A stretch of 64,000 nt of DNA, from contig NZ_CP130832.1 in assembly GCF_030549615.1 (NCBI RefSeq), forward strand, positions 2,232,001 to 2,296,000, given 5' to 3'. This document shows, one piece after another, positions 33,963 to 43,086 of the stretch. A model generated the notes under the pieces. The model searched no databases. It was not told the origin of the DNA and saw only the letters and a program-made list of their open reading frames with translations. The DNA is from Stenotrophomonas sp. 610A2 (GTDB lineage Bacteria > Pseudomonadota > Gammaproteobacteria > Xanthomonadales > Xanthomonadaceae). The translations under genes and the position numbers were made by a program. Numbering within the stretch: position 1 is the stretch's first letter; each line of letters begins with the position of its first letter.

Positions 33963-35510
33963 TCAAGCCTTGTCAGTCACATCAACCCCCGGCAACTGCA
34001 GACCCAAGCCGGCCGTCAGCGCACCCGCGCGCACCAATGCAGTCGCAGCAACCATATCCGGGTGGAAGTAACGATCGTCCACCAGGGTCGGCACCTGCGC
34101 GCGCAAGGTCGAACGCACCTGCTCCAACGCTGGACTCGAACGCAGCGGCGCATGGAAGTCGCAGCCCTGGCCGGCAGCAAGCAGTTCGATGCCAATGACG
34201 TTGGCAGCGTTCTCAGCCATGGCGATAAGTCGACGTGCGCCATGCGCAGCCATCGACACATGGTCTTCCTGGTTGGCCGAGGTCGGGATCGAATCGACGC
34301 TGGCCGGGTAGGCGCGCTGCTTGTTCTCGGAAACCAATGCTGCCGCGGTGACCTGCGGAATCATGAAGCCGGAGTTCAGGCCCGGCTTCGGGGTCAGGAA
34401 GGCGGGCAGGCCGGACAACGCAGGATCCACCAGCATCGCGGTACGACGCTCGCTGATCGAGCCGATCTCGCAGACCGCCATCGCCAGCATGTCTGCCGCA
34501 AACGCCACCGGTTCGGCGTGGAAGTTGCCGCCGCTCAATGCTTCGCCGGTATCGGTGAATACCAGCGGATTGTCGGAGACGCCATTGGCCTCGATTTCCA
34601 GGGTGGTCGCTGCCTGACGCATCACATCCAGCGCCGCACCCATTACCTGCGGCTGGCAGCGCAGGCAGTATGGATCCTGCACACGCACGTCGTTGTCGCG
34701 GTGCGATTCGCGGATCGCCGAGCCCTGCATCAGCTCGCGCAACACCGCTGCGGTGGCGATCTGCCCGCGCTGCCCGCGGATGCTGTGGATACGCGGATCA
34801 AACGGCGTATCCGAGCCCTTGGCTGCTTCCACCGACAAGGCGCCGGTAACCAGCGCTGCATGGAATACCACTTCGATTTCAAACAAACCGGCCAGCGCAT
34901 AGGCAGTCGAATACTGCGTGCCATTGAGCAGCGCCAAACCCTCCTTGGCGCCCAGTACCAGTGGCTGCAGACCGGCCTGCGCGAAGGCAGCTTCGGCGGA
35001 CATCCGCACGCCGCCGATAAAGGCTTCACCGACACCAATCATCACGCTGGCCAGATGCGACAGCGGTGCGAGGTCGCCGGAAGCGCCAACCGAACCCTGG
35101 CAGGGCACAACCGGCACCACGTCCTTCTGCAACATTGCTTCCAGCAGCGCCAATGTCTGCGGGCGAATGCCCGATGCGCCTTGCGCGAGACTGGTCAACT
35201 TCAGCGCCATCATCAGTCGCACGACGTCGACCGGCATCGGCTCGCCTACACCGGCGGCGTGCGACAGCACGATATTGCGCTGCAGGGTTTCCAGGTCTTC
35301 GCGTTCGATGCGAACGCTGGCCAGCTTGCCGAAGCCGGTATTGATGCCGTACACGGGCTCACCCTTGGCGACGATGGCGTCCACCACCTGCGCGCTGCGC
35401 AGCACCGCAGCTTGGGCGGATTCGTCCAAGCGCACACTGGCGCCGCGATAGATCTGCCGCCATTGCGCCAACGGAACGTGGCCGGGGAGGAGGGTCAAGG
35501 TAATGCTCAT
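33963..35510 (-). CDS. hutH: Histidine ammonia-lyase (histidase)
   Basis: This 515-residue enzyme removes ammonia from L-histidine to make urocanate, the entry step of the pathway. The electrophilic MIO group forms from Ala143-Ser144-Gly145 in [14 protein letters not shown]. The active-site Tyr block [13 protein letters not shown] (about 51-63) and [13 protein letters not shown] are also present. Length is normal for the family. It follows hutI by 49 bases on the minus strand and is followed by the repeat-filled gap before hutG. It carries no sign of damage. Expected to be controlled by the HutC site upstream of hutI. Confidence 0.97.
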   Translation of the reverse strand: MSITLTLLPGHVPLAQWRQIYRGASVRLDESAQAAVLRSAQVVDAIVAKGEPVYGINTGFGKLASVRIEREDLETLQRNIVLSHAAGVGEPMPVDVVRLMMALKLTSLAQGASGIRPQTLALLEAMLQKDVVPVVPCQGSVGASGDLAPLSHLASVMIGVGEAFIGGVRMSAEAAFAQAGLQPLVLGAKEGLALLNGTQYSTAYALAGLFEIEVVFHAALVTGALSVEAAKGSDTPFDPRIHSIRGQRGQIATAAVLRELMQGSAIRESHRDNDVRVQDPYCLRCQPQVMGAALDVMRQAATTLEIEANGVSDNPLVFTDTGEALSGGNFHAEPVAFAADMLAMAVCEIGSISERRTAMLVDPALSGLPAFLTPKPGLNSGFMIPQVTAAALVSENKQRAYPASVDSIPTSANQEDHVSMAAHGARRLIAMAENAANVIGIELLAAGQGCDFHAPLRSSPALEQVRSTLRAQVPTLVDDRYFHPDMVAATALVRAGALTAGLGLQLPGVDVTDKA

Positions 35511-35559
35511 GCGTGCTCCAGCAGTGCGAGATTCAAGGTGCGAGGTTCAACGTGCTTGG

Positions 35560-36765
35560 TTAAACGGTTTGCCCGCGCCAGACGCGGGCATGCAACGGGT
35601 TGAAGCCGATCCGGTAGACCAGGTCGGCGGGGGCGTCGATGTCCCAGATGGCAAGATCGCAATCCATGCCGGCTACCAGCTTGCCGACACGGTTGGCGCG
35701 GCCCAATGCGCGTGCGGCTTCGCGGGTGAAGCCGGCGATGCACTCGTCCACGGTCATGCGGAACAAGGTGGCGCCCATATTCATGGTCAGTAGCGGGCTG
35801 GTCAGTGGCGAGGTGCCGGGATTGCAGTCGGTTGCCAGCGCCATCGATACGCCTGCATCGCGCAGGCCCTGGATCGGCGGCAGCACGGTCTCGCGGGTGA
35901 AGTAATAGGCGCCAGGCAGCAGCACGGCAACGGTGCCGGCCGCACGCATCGCGGCGATGCCGGCTTCGTCCAGGTGTTCGATATGGTCAGCGGACAATGC
36001 GCCATTGTGTGCAGCCAATTCCGCACCGTGCTGGTTGGACAGCTGCTCGGCGTGGATCTTGATTGCCAGGCCGTGTTGCTTGGCTGCTTCGAACACCTGC
36101 TGTGCCTGCGCCGGTGAAAAGGCGATGTTCTCGCAGAAAATATCGACCGCTTCGGCCAGGCTTTCTGCAGCGATGGCCGGGATCATCACAGCGCAGACTT
36201 CGTTGATGTAGGCCTGTGCCTCGTGGCCGGGCGGCACAGCATGCGCACCAAGGAAGGTTGGCACGATCTCGACCTTGCGCAGTACACCCAGCTCGCGCGC
36301 AACGCGCAGCTGCTTGCGCTCATCGGCCAGGGTCAGGCCATAGCCGGATTTGATCTCGAGGGTGGTGATGCCTTCGGCCAGCATCGCATCCAGCCGGGGC
36401 AGGCTGGCGCTGATCAACGCTGCGTCATCCGCCTGGCGGGTCGCACCGACCGTGGAAACGATGCCGCCACCGGCCTTGGCGATCTGCGCATAGGTCACGC
36501 CCTGAAGGCGCTGCTCGAACTCGCCGGCGCGGTTGCCGGCATAGACCAGATGGGTATGGCAGTCGATCAGGCCGGGGCTGATCCAGCGGCCATTGCAGTC
36601 GACGCGTTTATCGGCTTCAAATGCAGGGGCATCTGCCGCTGGCCCGACATGCAGGATGCGGCCATCGCGGGCGGCGACAACACCGTCGCGGATGCTGCCC
36701 AGTCCGCCCGAGGCGTCGTCCAGGGTCATCAGGTTGGCGTTGTGCCATAGCGTGTCGCAGCGCAT
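35560..36765 (-). CDS. hutI: Imidazolonepropionase
   Basis: This 401-residue amidohydrolase-family enzyme opens the imidazolone ring to give N-formimino-L-glutamate. Metal-binding residues are visible in [22 protein letters not shown] (His-x-His), later [25 protein letters not shown], and [11 protein letters not shown] (Asp). It is the first gene of the leftward operon; ATG 36765 faces the divergent hutF promoter and the HutC palindrome 20 bases upstream. Confidence 0.97.
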   Translation of the reverse strand: MRCDTLWHNANLMTLDDASGGLGSIRDGVVAARDGRILHVGPAADAPAFEADKRVDCNGRWISPGLIDCHTHLVYAGNRAGEFEQRLQGVTYAQIAKAGGGIVSTVGATRQADDAALISASLPRLDAMLAEGITTLEIKSGYGLTLADERKQLRVARELGVLRKVEIVPTFLGAHAVPPGHEAQAYINEVCAVMIPAIAAESLAEAVDIFCENIAFSPAQAQQVFEAAKQHGLAIKIHAEQLSNQHGAELAAHNGALSADHIEHLDEAGIAAMRAAGTVAVLLPGAYYFTRETVLPPIQGLRDAGVSMALATDCNPGTSPLTSPLLTMNMGATLFRMTVDECIAGFTREAARALGRANRVGKLVAGMDCDLAIWDIDAPADLVYRIGFNPLHARVWRGQTV

Positions 36766-36784
36766 TGTCCCTCTCCGTGCCTAT

Positions 36785-36796
36785 TTGTATATACAA
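36785..36796. promoter_or_regulatory. HutC operator in the divergent hutI/hutF promoter
   Basis: The 12-base perfect palindrome TTGTATATACAA lies in the 57-base gap between the divergent hutI and hutF starts. It matches the TTGTATA-TACAA core of known HutC sites. One site here could repress both directions; urocanate is the usual inducer. Confidence 0.88.
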
Positions 36797-36822
36797 TAAC
36801 GGCGACCATCGGAGAGTGTCCA

Positions 36823-38196
36823 GTGACAACGATCAAGCCAGCCCCAACGGTTCGTTTCCACGCTGCCCAGGCCTTGTTGCCGCAGGGCTGGGCGCAGGAT
36901 GTGCGCATCGACAGCGTTGCCGGGCGCATCACCGCGGTGGTTGCCGGTGAAGCCTGGGATGGCCAGTCGCAGCGTCTGGACGTGGTGGTGCCGGGCCTGG
37001 GCAATCTGCACAGCCACGCTTTCCAGCGCGCGATGGCCGGGCTTACCGAGGTTGGCGGACGCTCAGGTGACAGCTTCTGGAGCTGGCGCGAACTGATGTA
37101 CCGGTTCCTTGACCGGCTGGACCCGGATACCTTCCAGGCCATCGCCGCGCAGGCCTATATGGAAATGCTGGAGAGCGGTTTCACCCGCGTCGGTGAGTTC
37201 CATTACCTGCACCACACCGAGAATGGCGGCCGTTACGCCGACCACGCTGAAATGTCGGTACGCGTTGCCGCAGCAGCGGATGAAACCGGGTTGGGCCTGA
37301 CCCTGCTGCCGGTGTTCTACGCGCACAGTGATTTTGGCGGTGCCGCGCCCACCCCGGCGCAGCGCCGTTTTCTGCACGATATCGATGGTTTCGCCGAGCT
37401 GCTGCAGGGGTGCAAGCGAGCGCTCGCGGATAGCCCTGATGCGGTGCTTGGGCTGGCACCGCACAGCCTGCGCGCGAGCACGCCGGAGGAATTGCAGGCG
37501 CTGGTCGCGTTGGCGCCGGGCCCGATCCACATCCATATCGCCGAGCAGACCCGCGAAGTCGATGCCTGCCTGGCCTGGAGCGGCCAGCGGCCGGTGGAAT
37601 GGCTCTACGCCAATGCAGCGGTGGATGCGCGTTGGTGTCTGGTGCACGCCACCCACGTCAACGACAAGGAAGTGCGGTTGATGGCAGACAGTGGTGCGGT
37701 GGTCGGCCTGTGCCCGATTACCGAGGCCAATCTGGGCGATGGCCTGTTCCCGATGCGCGGGTTCGTACAGGCTGGTGGCCGTTTCGGTGTCGGTTCCGAT
37801 TCCAATGTATTGATTGATGCGGCCGAGGAGCTGCGCCTGCTCGAATACGGACAGCGTCTGCAGTTGCGCGGACGCAATGTGCTCTCGCCGGGCGATTTGT
37901 CCAGCGGCCGCTGGCTCTACCAGCAGGCCGGCGAGGGTGGCGCACAGGCATTGGGCGTGCAGGCCGGATTGAGTGTGGGCGCTGCCGCTGATCTGCTTGA
38001 ATTGGATGCCCAGCATCCGGCCCTGCTCAACCGCAGTGGTGACGCTTTGCTTGACAGCTGGCTGTTCGCCGCACGTAATGGCGCCCTTCGCAGTGTCTGG
38101 CGCAACGGTCGGGCCCTGGTCCGCGATGGTCGTCACGTGAACCGTGATGCGATCAGCGCGCGTTACCGTACCGCGCTTGCGCGGATACTGGGCTAA
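36823..38196 (+). CDS. hutF: Formimidoylglutamate deiminase
   Basis: This 457-residue amidohydrolase-family enzyme converts N-formimino-L-glutamate to N-formylglutamate and ammonia, the branch that needs HutG next. Visible metal/active-site blocks: GNLHSHAFQRAMAGL (His-x-His), VGEFHYLHH, LAPHSLRA, HIHIAEQTREVDACL, LVHATHV and VGSDSNVLIDAAEEL. GTG 36823 follows GGAGAG at 36811-36816; a GTG start is consistent with the tight gap. Transcribed away from hutI and followed by hutC 42 bases on. Confidence 0.95.
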   Translation: MTTIKPAPTVRFHAAQALLPQGWAQDVRIDSVAGRITAVVAGEAWDGQSQRLDVVVPGLGNLHSHAFQRAMAGLTEVGGRSGDSFWSWRELMYRFLDRLDPDTFQAIAAQAYMEMLESGFTRVGEFHYLHHTENGGRYADHAEMSVRVAAAADETGLGLTLLPVFYAHSDFGGAAPTPAQRRFLHDIDGFAELLQGCKRALADSPDAVLGLAPHSLRASTPEELQALVALAPGPIHIHIAEQTREVDACLAWSGQRPVEWLYANAAVDARWCLVHATHVNDKEVRLMADSGAVVGLCPITEANLGDGLFPMRGFVQAGGRFGVGSDSNVLIDAAEELRLLEYGQRLQLRGRNVLSPGDLSSGRWLYQQAGEGGAQALGVQAGLSVGAAADLLELDAQHPALLNRSGDALLDSWLFAARNGALRSVWRNGRALVRDGRHVNRDAISARYRTALARILG

Positions 38197-38238
38197 GGTC
38201 GGTTTTCGGCCAGACACCGCCTCTTTCAGGAAACCCGA

Positions 38239-38967
38239 GTGAAGGGCAAGAAAGCTCCCACCCTCAACCACCGCATCCGCAGTGACATCGAAGGCCGCAT
38301 CCTCAGCGGCGAATGGGAGCCCGGCTTCCGGATTCCGTTTGAACACGAGTTGATGGAGCAGTACGGCTGCTCGCGGATGACGGTGAACAAGGTGCTTACC
38401 GCGCTGGCCGAGAGCGGCATGATCGAGCGTCGCCGCCGCGCCGGTTCCTTTGTTGCCCGGCAGCCACCTCACCTTGAGCAGGTGGCGCTGGAAATTCCCG
38501 ACATCGAGGTGGCGGTCACCGACCGCGGCCACGAATACGGCTTCCAGCTGCTGGAGCGCGCACATCGCAAGGCCAAGGATGCCGTGGCCGAAGAGTTGCT
38601 GTTGGTGGGCGAGGGCAAGTTGCTGGCGATGCGTTGCCTGCATCTGGCCGATGGCAAGCCACTGGCGTTGGAGCGCCGCCTGATCAATCCCGAGGCGGTG
38701 CCGGAAACCCTGAAAGTGGATTTCTCCGTCCACGCGCCGGGCAGTTGGCTGCTGCAGAACGTGTCATGGACGCGCGGCCAGCACCGTATCAGTGCGGTGG
38801 CCGCGACGGCCGATGAGGCTGCGTTGTTGCAGGTGCCGGTGGGCACGGCCTGTCTGGTCATCGACCGCCAGACCTGGCGCGGCGAGCTGCCCATCACCTG
38901 GGTGCGGCAGATGTTCCTCGGCGATGCCTACGACCTGATTGCCCGCTTCGCGCCGGGCGCACGCTGA
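38239..38967 (+). CDS. hutC: Histidine utilisation repressor HutC (GntR family)
   Basis: This 242-residue regulator has an N-terminal winged helix (about 8-75) with the GntR/HutC pattern GEWEPGFRIPFEHELMEQYGCSRMTVNKVLTALAESGMIERRRRAGSFV. A C-terminal UTRA effector domain (about 95-235) binds urocanate. GTG 38239 has AGGAAA upstream. The gene follows hutF and its product most likely binds the palindrome at 36785-36796, controlling both hut units and itself. Confidence 0.95.
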   Translation: MKGKKAPTLNHRIRSDIEGRILSGEWEPGFRIPFEHELMEQYGCSRMTVNKVLTALAESGMIERRRRAGSFVARQPPHLEQVALEIPDIEVAVTDRGHEYGFQLLERAHRKAKDAVAEELLLVGEGKLLAMRCLHLADGKPLALERRLINPEAVPETLKVDFSVHAPGSWLLQNVSWTRGQHRISAVAATADEAALLQVPVGTACLVIDRQTWRGELPITWVRQMFLGDAYDLIARFAPGAR

Positions 38968-38984
38968 TTCAACCCGTCTGATTC

Positions 38985-39018
38985 ACCGTCCAGCCAGGCC
39001 GGTGCCTGGCTGGACGGT
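38985..39018. terminator. Bidirectional hairpin between hutC and the Mrr-like gene
   Basis: Perfect 15-bp stem (38985-38999 with 39004-39018) and CGGT loop between two convergent genes. No T-run on either side, so termination may be hairpin-only, but its position and strength fit a shared stop. Confidence 0.7.
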
Positions 39019-39026
39019 GCTGTTGC

Positions 39027-40064
39027 TCAGATCGTGCTGCACTGCCGCCAGCGCACCGGCTCATCCACGCCCGGGCGCGGGTTGAGCTGCACCCGGGTGG
39101 TGCGCAGCGCCGGGTAGCGTTGCAGCTGCTGGCAGATCAACGGCCACACCTGGGCGTCTTCGCCGCTGCGTTCCACCGACAAGGTGGAGCGGGTCAGCCA
39201 GATGCCGCTGACCACGCCGGAAGTGCCGGCCAAGGCCTTTGAAACGGATTGCTGGTAGCGCAGCAGGGTGGCCGCGTCCGGGTCCTGCACGAGGTCGCCA
39301 GGGTGAGGGGCGGTGGTCGGCGCGGCTGCCGCAGGTTTGGCCTTGGTCGGTTCAGTGGCGGGCTCGGCGGCAGGCTGTGCGGCCCCTTCCGCAGCTGCTT
39401 CGGCAGCTGGTTCAACGGTCAGCTGTGGCGCCGCCGCGACGGGTGCGGCGGCCGGAGCGTCTCCTTGCATGGTCATGTAGCCCATGCCGGCCAGCAGGCC
39501 GAGGGTGACTGCAGCCAGGCCGGCGATGCCGGTATGGCGCACCGCCTCGCGGCGGGCGATACCGGTCACGGTCTCATGTGCTTCGGTCGGCATGTAGGGC
39601 TTGAGCAGCTGCCACAGCTGGCGTGCATCGATGACTTCGATCGAGCTCTTTTCCGCTTCGGCCAGACCATCGCGCTCGACGTGGCCCTCGGTGATCAGCA
39701 GCCCGCCAACGGCGCCGGTCAGGCTGATGGCCGATGCGAGTTCGTGGATCGCGCTCGCGTCGAAGCGATAGGCGCGGCCGTGTTTGCACGACACCAGCCA
39801 GCGCTGGCCATCACGCTGCAGCAGGAAATCGCTGCTGGTGCCGCGGTCGTTTTCATCGTCGTCGGTGAGCGGGTGCAGGTCGCGCTGCTCGGCCATGGCC
39901 TGGTGCACGATGCGGGAAAACTCGCGCCAGCGCATGCCGGCCAATGCCGCCAGGCCGTGCTGGCGCTCGGTTTGACGGCGGGCAACCAACCATAAGTAAG
40001 CCGAAGCCAGGCCCCACAAAAACAATGCAAGCAACAGGGCCAGAATCCACGAAAACATCGACAT
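39027..40064 (-). CDS. Membrane-anchored protein with Mrr-like restriction-endonuclease domain
   Basis: This 345-residue protein has one N-terminal helix (about 5-28) and then a PD-(D/E)xK-type domain (about 40-150): FSRIVHQAMAEQRDL, SDFLLQRDGQRWLVSCKHGRAYRFDASAIHELASAIS, GAVGGLLITEGHV. The Asp and the SCKHG lysine fit the catalytic pair. A second hydrophobic segment (about 178-195) precedes an Ala/Pro/Glu-rich linker and a C-terminal domain with SGVVSGIWLTRSTLSVERSG. A nuclease domain fixed at the membrane is unusual; DNA uptake or quality control is speculation. ATG 40064 or 40058 could be the start. No partner methylase or specificity gene is nearby. Confidence 0.75.
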   Translation of the reverse strand: MSMFSWILALLLALFLWGLASAYLWLVARRQTERQHGLAALAGMRWREFSRIVHQAMAEQRDLHPLTDDDENDRGTSSDFLLQRDGQRWLVSCKHGRAYRFDASAIHELASAISLTGAVGGLLITEGHVERDGLAEAEKSSIEVIDARQLWQLLKPYMPTEAHETVTGIARREAVRHTGIAGLAAVTLGLLAGMGYMTMQGDAPAAAPVAAAPQLTVEPAAEAAAEGAAQPAAEPATEPTKAKPAAAAPTTAPHPGDLVQDPDAATLLRYQQSVSKALAGTSGVVSGIWLTRSTLSVERSGEDAQVWPLICQQLQRYPALRTTRVQLNPRPGVDEPVRWRQCSTI

Positions 40065-40154
40065 ACCTGGGAAGCCTAGAGTAGGGGCCCAGTCTATCTT
40101 TCCTGACGACCGTAAGAGCTGGCTGACTTCGCCTTTTTGAGCTGAGCCGGTGAA

Positions 40155-40973
40155 TTAATCGGTGGGTTTGGTCGTCGGCCAGTAATGGCTGTCGGGTACC
40201 GCGCGTGCGCCAAAAATGGCCTGGCCGACCCGGACCACGGTTGCGCCTTCCTCGATGGCGATCTCGAAATCCCCCGACATGCCCATCGACAGCTCGTCCA
40301 GGCCGATGCCGGCTGGGACCTGCTGTCGCAGCGTGTCGCGCAGTTCCCGCAGGCGCACGAAGCAGGCACGTACCTGCTCAGGCTGGGCCGAGAACAGGGC
40401 AAGGGTCATGAGCCCGCGCACGCGCAATGCGCCGGAACGCGGCAAGGCCTGCAGGAAATCGGCGACGGCCTCCGGGGCCAGCCCGTACTTGCTGTCCTCA
40501 TTGGAGGTGTTGACCTGCACGAAGACGTCCAGTGAGCGGCCTTCGGCCTGCAGTCGCCGTTCCAGGGTTTCGGCCAGGCGCAGGCTGTCCAGCGCCTGGA
40601 ACTCGTGGGCGAAGCGCGCCACCAGCTTGGCCTTGTTGGTCTGCAGATGGCCGATGACCGACCAGTGAAGGTCGTCCAGGTCCTGCATGGCCTCCCATTT
40701 GTGGTGGGCTTCCTGCACCTTGTTCTCGCCCAGCAGGCGACAGCCAGCCTCATAGGCCAGGCGGATGTGGGCTTCGTCGATGGTCTTGCTGACCGGCAGC
40801 AGGCGCACGCTGGCGGGGGCGCGGCCGGCGCGCTGGCAGGCCGCGGCGATGCGTTCGTTGACCAGTGCCAGGTTGTGGCGGAAATCGTCCACGGTTTCGG
40901 CACGCGGGTACTGGCCGTGCATGGCGTGTCGGGTCTGGGTGCCGGAATCCAGGTCCGGGCGAGGGGTTTGCAT
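40155..40973 (-). CDS. yggS: PLP homeostasis protein YggS/PLPBP
   Basis: This 272-residue pyridoxal-phosphate binding protein belongs to the COG0325 family, which balances cellular PLP and has no known catalytic turnover. Blocks: LLPVSKTIDEAHIRLAYEAG with the PLP lysine, CRLLGENKVQEA, HWSVIGHLQTNKAK, VFVQVNTSNEDSKYGL, ELSMGMSGDFEIAIEEGATVVRVGQAIFGAR. ATG 40973 has GGAGA upstream on the minus strand. A later ATG at 40922 would shorten the tail before VDDFRHNLALVNERI but lacks a site. Stand-alone gene. Confidence 0.93.
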   Translation of the reverse strand: MQTPRPDLDSGTQTRHAMHGQYPRAETVDDFRHNLALVNERIAAACQRAGRAPASVRLLPVSKTIDEAHIRLAYEAGCRLLGENKVQEAHHKWEAMQDLDDLHWSVIGHLQTNKAKLVARFAHEFQALDSLRLAETLERRLQAEGRSLDVFVQVNTSNEDSKYGLAPEAVADFLQALPRSGALRVRGLMTLALFSAQPEQVRACFVRLRELRDTLRQQVPAGIGLDELSMGMSGDFEIAIEEGATVVRVGQAIFGARAVPDSHYWPTTKPTD

Positions 40974-41194
40974 GCATGTCTCCAGCGATTGCAGCAGCCG
41001 CCAAGTGTCACGAGGGCGGCGCGGTGAACGCTGGATTATCGCCGGTTGGCGTGTGAAGCCGGTGGCTTTCAGCCCTGCGGGCAAATCGCAGGCATGAAAA
41101 ACCCGCCATCCGATGCCGTGAGGGGAGGGAGACTTACGGCGCGGTACTGCTGGCGGGTAATTGATTCTTGCTCAACTAATGCTGCTTTGCAACA

Positions 41195-41659
41195 TCACTG
41201 GTCTTCAGCTTGTTGCTCGCCATGCGCGGCCCGGCTTTCGGCCCGGGTTAGGCGGCGGTTGAGGGCGTCCAGACGGTCATTCAGCGCCTCGATGTCGGTG
41301 CGCGATGGGATGTCCATGCGCCGCAGCACGCTGTGCACCCGGTCTTCAAACGACTTCTCGACCTTGTCCCAGGTGTCGGCGGCGCGGTCACGTGCCTGGC
41401 CCAGGGTGTTCTCGACGGTGTCGCGCAGGCTCTCGCCATTGCGCGACTGCTCGCGGGAGCGGGCTTCGGTGTTCTGGCCTTCCTTGACCAGCGTGTCAAA
41501 CAGCTTGCTGCCCTCGGCCTGTGCCCGCGACAAAGCGCCCAAGCCGGCCAACCACACCTGTTGCGCCGACTCGGTCACCTTCCTGCTCAAGCGTTCGGCC
41601 TGACCCTGCGGGCCGGTGCTGTCATCTTCATCTTCGGGGCGTTGCTCGTACGTGGTCAT
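41195..41659 (-). CDS. Phasin-family granule-associated protein
   Basis: This 154-residue protein starts at ATG 41659 with AGGAG just upstream. Helical throughout, with LSRKVTESAQQVWLAGLGALSRAQAEGSKLFDTLVKEGQ, the pattern of PhaI/PhaF-type phasins that coat polyhydroxyalkanoate granules. A coiled C-terminal part (IEALNDRLDALNRRLTRAESRA) could drive oligomerisation. The partner PHA-system gene lies 80 bases upstream on the same strand. No PHA synthase is in the window. Confidence 0.85.
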   Translation of the reverse strand: MTTYEQRPEDEDDSTGPQGQAERLSRKVTESAQQVWLAGLGALSRAQAEGSKLFDTLVKEGQNTEARSREQSRNGESLRDTVENTLGQARDRAADTWDKVEKSFEDRVHSVLRRMDIPSRTDIEALNDRLDALNRRLTRAESRAAHGEQQAEDQ

Positions 41660-41738
41660 GACGATGCTCCTGTGCGGGGTTGAAGAGTCCAGCCACACCG
41701 TAACGGCTGGGCGGCTTGATGTGTGTGACGGTGCCGGC

Positions 41739-42014
41739 TCAGCCCAGCTTGTCAGTCAGCACGCGTTGGATTTCAGATTCCACCATGCCTTTCATTGCCG
41801 ACAGCAGGAAGCCCAGCTCGGCCTTGACCCGCACCGCGCCCGGCAGCAGTTCGATGGCGCCGTCCACGCCGGAGCGGTTGAAGTGCAGTACCGGGCCGTC
41901 CCAGCGGGTGACCACGTCGAAGCGTTCCTGCAGCTTCTCGGCGACCTCGGCGATGGCGGTGCGGGCCTTGTCATCGGACAGGGAATGGGCGTGCTGGATA
42001 TCAATGGTGGACAT
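41739..42014 (-). CDS. Polyhydroxyalkanoate-system small protein
   Basis: This 91-residue protein begins MSTIDIQHAHSLSDDKARTAIAEVAEKLQERF and ends MKGMVESEIQRVLTDKLG. The small alpha/beta pattern with SLS...A...V..VA..L..RF matches the PHA granule-region family (PHA_gran_rgn). ATG 42014 was chosen because the conserved start begins there; an upstream in-frame ATG at 42083 only adds a non-conserved stretch. Transcribed with the phasin gene downstream. Role in granule biology is inferred from the family name only. Confidence 0.8.
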   Translation of the reverse strand: MSTIDIQHAHSLSDDKARTAIAEVAEKLQERFDVVTRWDGPVLHFNRSGVDGAIELLPGAVRVKAELGFLLSAMKGMVESEIQRVLTDKLG

Positions 42015-42133
42015 GGCGTGTGGCCTGTACTGCTGTATGTAAGAAAGATGCGCCATTGTGCGGACCTGCGCGGCGTAGTCCAAGTCTCACGTACACCTTC
42101 TGCATGACCGGATGACCTGCTAGTCTGCTGCCG

Positions 42134-42946
42134 GTGCGCACTCTGCAAGTCCATTTCAGTAATCGTCAGCAGCCGGATCAGTCATTGATGCCGGGTGTCC
42201 AGCGCATTGTGCGCCATGCCTCCGGCCAGGTCCGTCTGGGCGATGGCAGCGTTGGTCCGCTGCTGCTGGCGCAGTTCTGCACGGATCAGCGCGGCGTCTG
42301 GCTGCAGGTCGCCAGTGGCAGCCGCGGCATCCATGTCAATGGCCGTCCCGTTCGGCGCATGGCGTTGCTGCGGGCAGGTGACTCGGTATATGCCGATGGC
42401 GCGGAGATGCTCCTGCGTGGCGAATGCGAGCAGGTGTCGCATCCGCCCGAAGCGCCGATCGAAGGCAGCGAGGACCTGCGGGTGCTGCTGCGCGGGGTGG
42501 GCGGACGCCATCATGGGCGCAGCTTCACCCTGGACAAGCCGCGTGTCATCGGCAGCGACCCGGCCAGCGACATCCATATCGATGACCCGGCGTTCGCCGA
42601 GCGGCATGCGCGTTTCGAGCGGCATGGTGAGAAAGTCCTGCTGCGTGACCTGGGGTCGGCCGAAGGTAGCCAGGTCAACGGTGTGAGTACCCGCCACTGC
42701 TGGCTGCAGGCCGGCGACCAGGTGGTGTTCGAGGGCAACCACCGCTTTGTGCTGGAAATTCCTCTGAATCCGGTGTCCGTGAGCGCAGCGTTTCCGGTTG
42801 AGGACGAAGACGAGCCGGCGGCGATCAAGCCGTCTGCGGTTGCCCCGGCCAAGCCCAAGCTGCCACGGCGTTGGCCCTGGTTGCTGCTTAGCGCCTTGTT
42901 GCTTGGGGCGGCAATCAGTGCCTTGCTGCTGTTTGGGGCGCGCTGA
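42134..42946 (+). CDS. FHA-domain protein with C-terminal membrane helix
   Basis: This 270-residue protein begins with a region with partial FHA-like pattern (SRGIHVNGRPVRRMALLRAGDSVY), and a clear FHA domain follows at about 115-205: RVIGSDPASDIHIDDPAFAERHARFERHGEKVLLRDLGSAEGSQVNGV. The usual Ser before His is Glu here, so phosphothreonine binding may be altered. A linker rich in Glu/Ala/Pro leads to a single C-terminal helix (about 247-268), a tail anchor. GTG 42134 is the start. Divergent from the PHA gene pair; FHA proteins serve many assemblies, so a function is not assigned. Confidence 0.8.
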   Translation: MRTLQVHFSNRQQPDQSLMPGVQRIVRHASGQVRLGDGSVGPLLLAQFCTDQRGVWLQVASGSRGIHVNGRPVRRMALLRAGDSVYADGAEMLLRGECEQVSHPPEAPIEGSEDLRVLLRGVGGRHHGRSFTLDKPRVIGSDPASDIHIDDPAFAERHARFERHGEKVLLRDLGSAEGSQVNGVSTRHCWLQAGDQVVFEGNHRFVLEIPLNPVSVSAAFPVEDEDEPAAIKPSAVAPAKPKLPRRWPWLLLSALLLGAAISALLLFGAR

Positions 42947-43086
42947 ACATCAGCGCCCGCTGTAGTCGTCATCGCTCCTGAAAGGCCTGAAACCGCTGCC
43001 CAGAATGGGTGCAGATGCAACTTTTCCCGGGTGGCCCAAGGCTGTTGCGCTGCGGCATACTAGGGGTTCTGCTCAACAGGTGTGAC

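Noticed and set aside
34062..35603. A 513-codon plus-strand open frame opposite hutH
   Set aside because: Antisense shadow of hutH with His/Gln/Arg-rich sequence; no ribosome site or motif.
37063..38733. A 556-codon minus-strand open frame opposite hutF-hutC
   Set aside because: Spans two real genes and their gap; no motif.
41100..41157. Possible riboswitch or attenuator between yggS and the phasin gene
   Set aside because: The ACCCGCCA and TGGCGGGT arms pair but are far apart with no known aptamer pattern; too weak to report.
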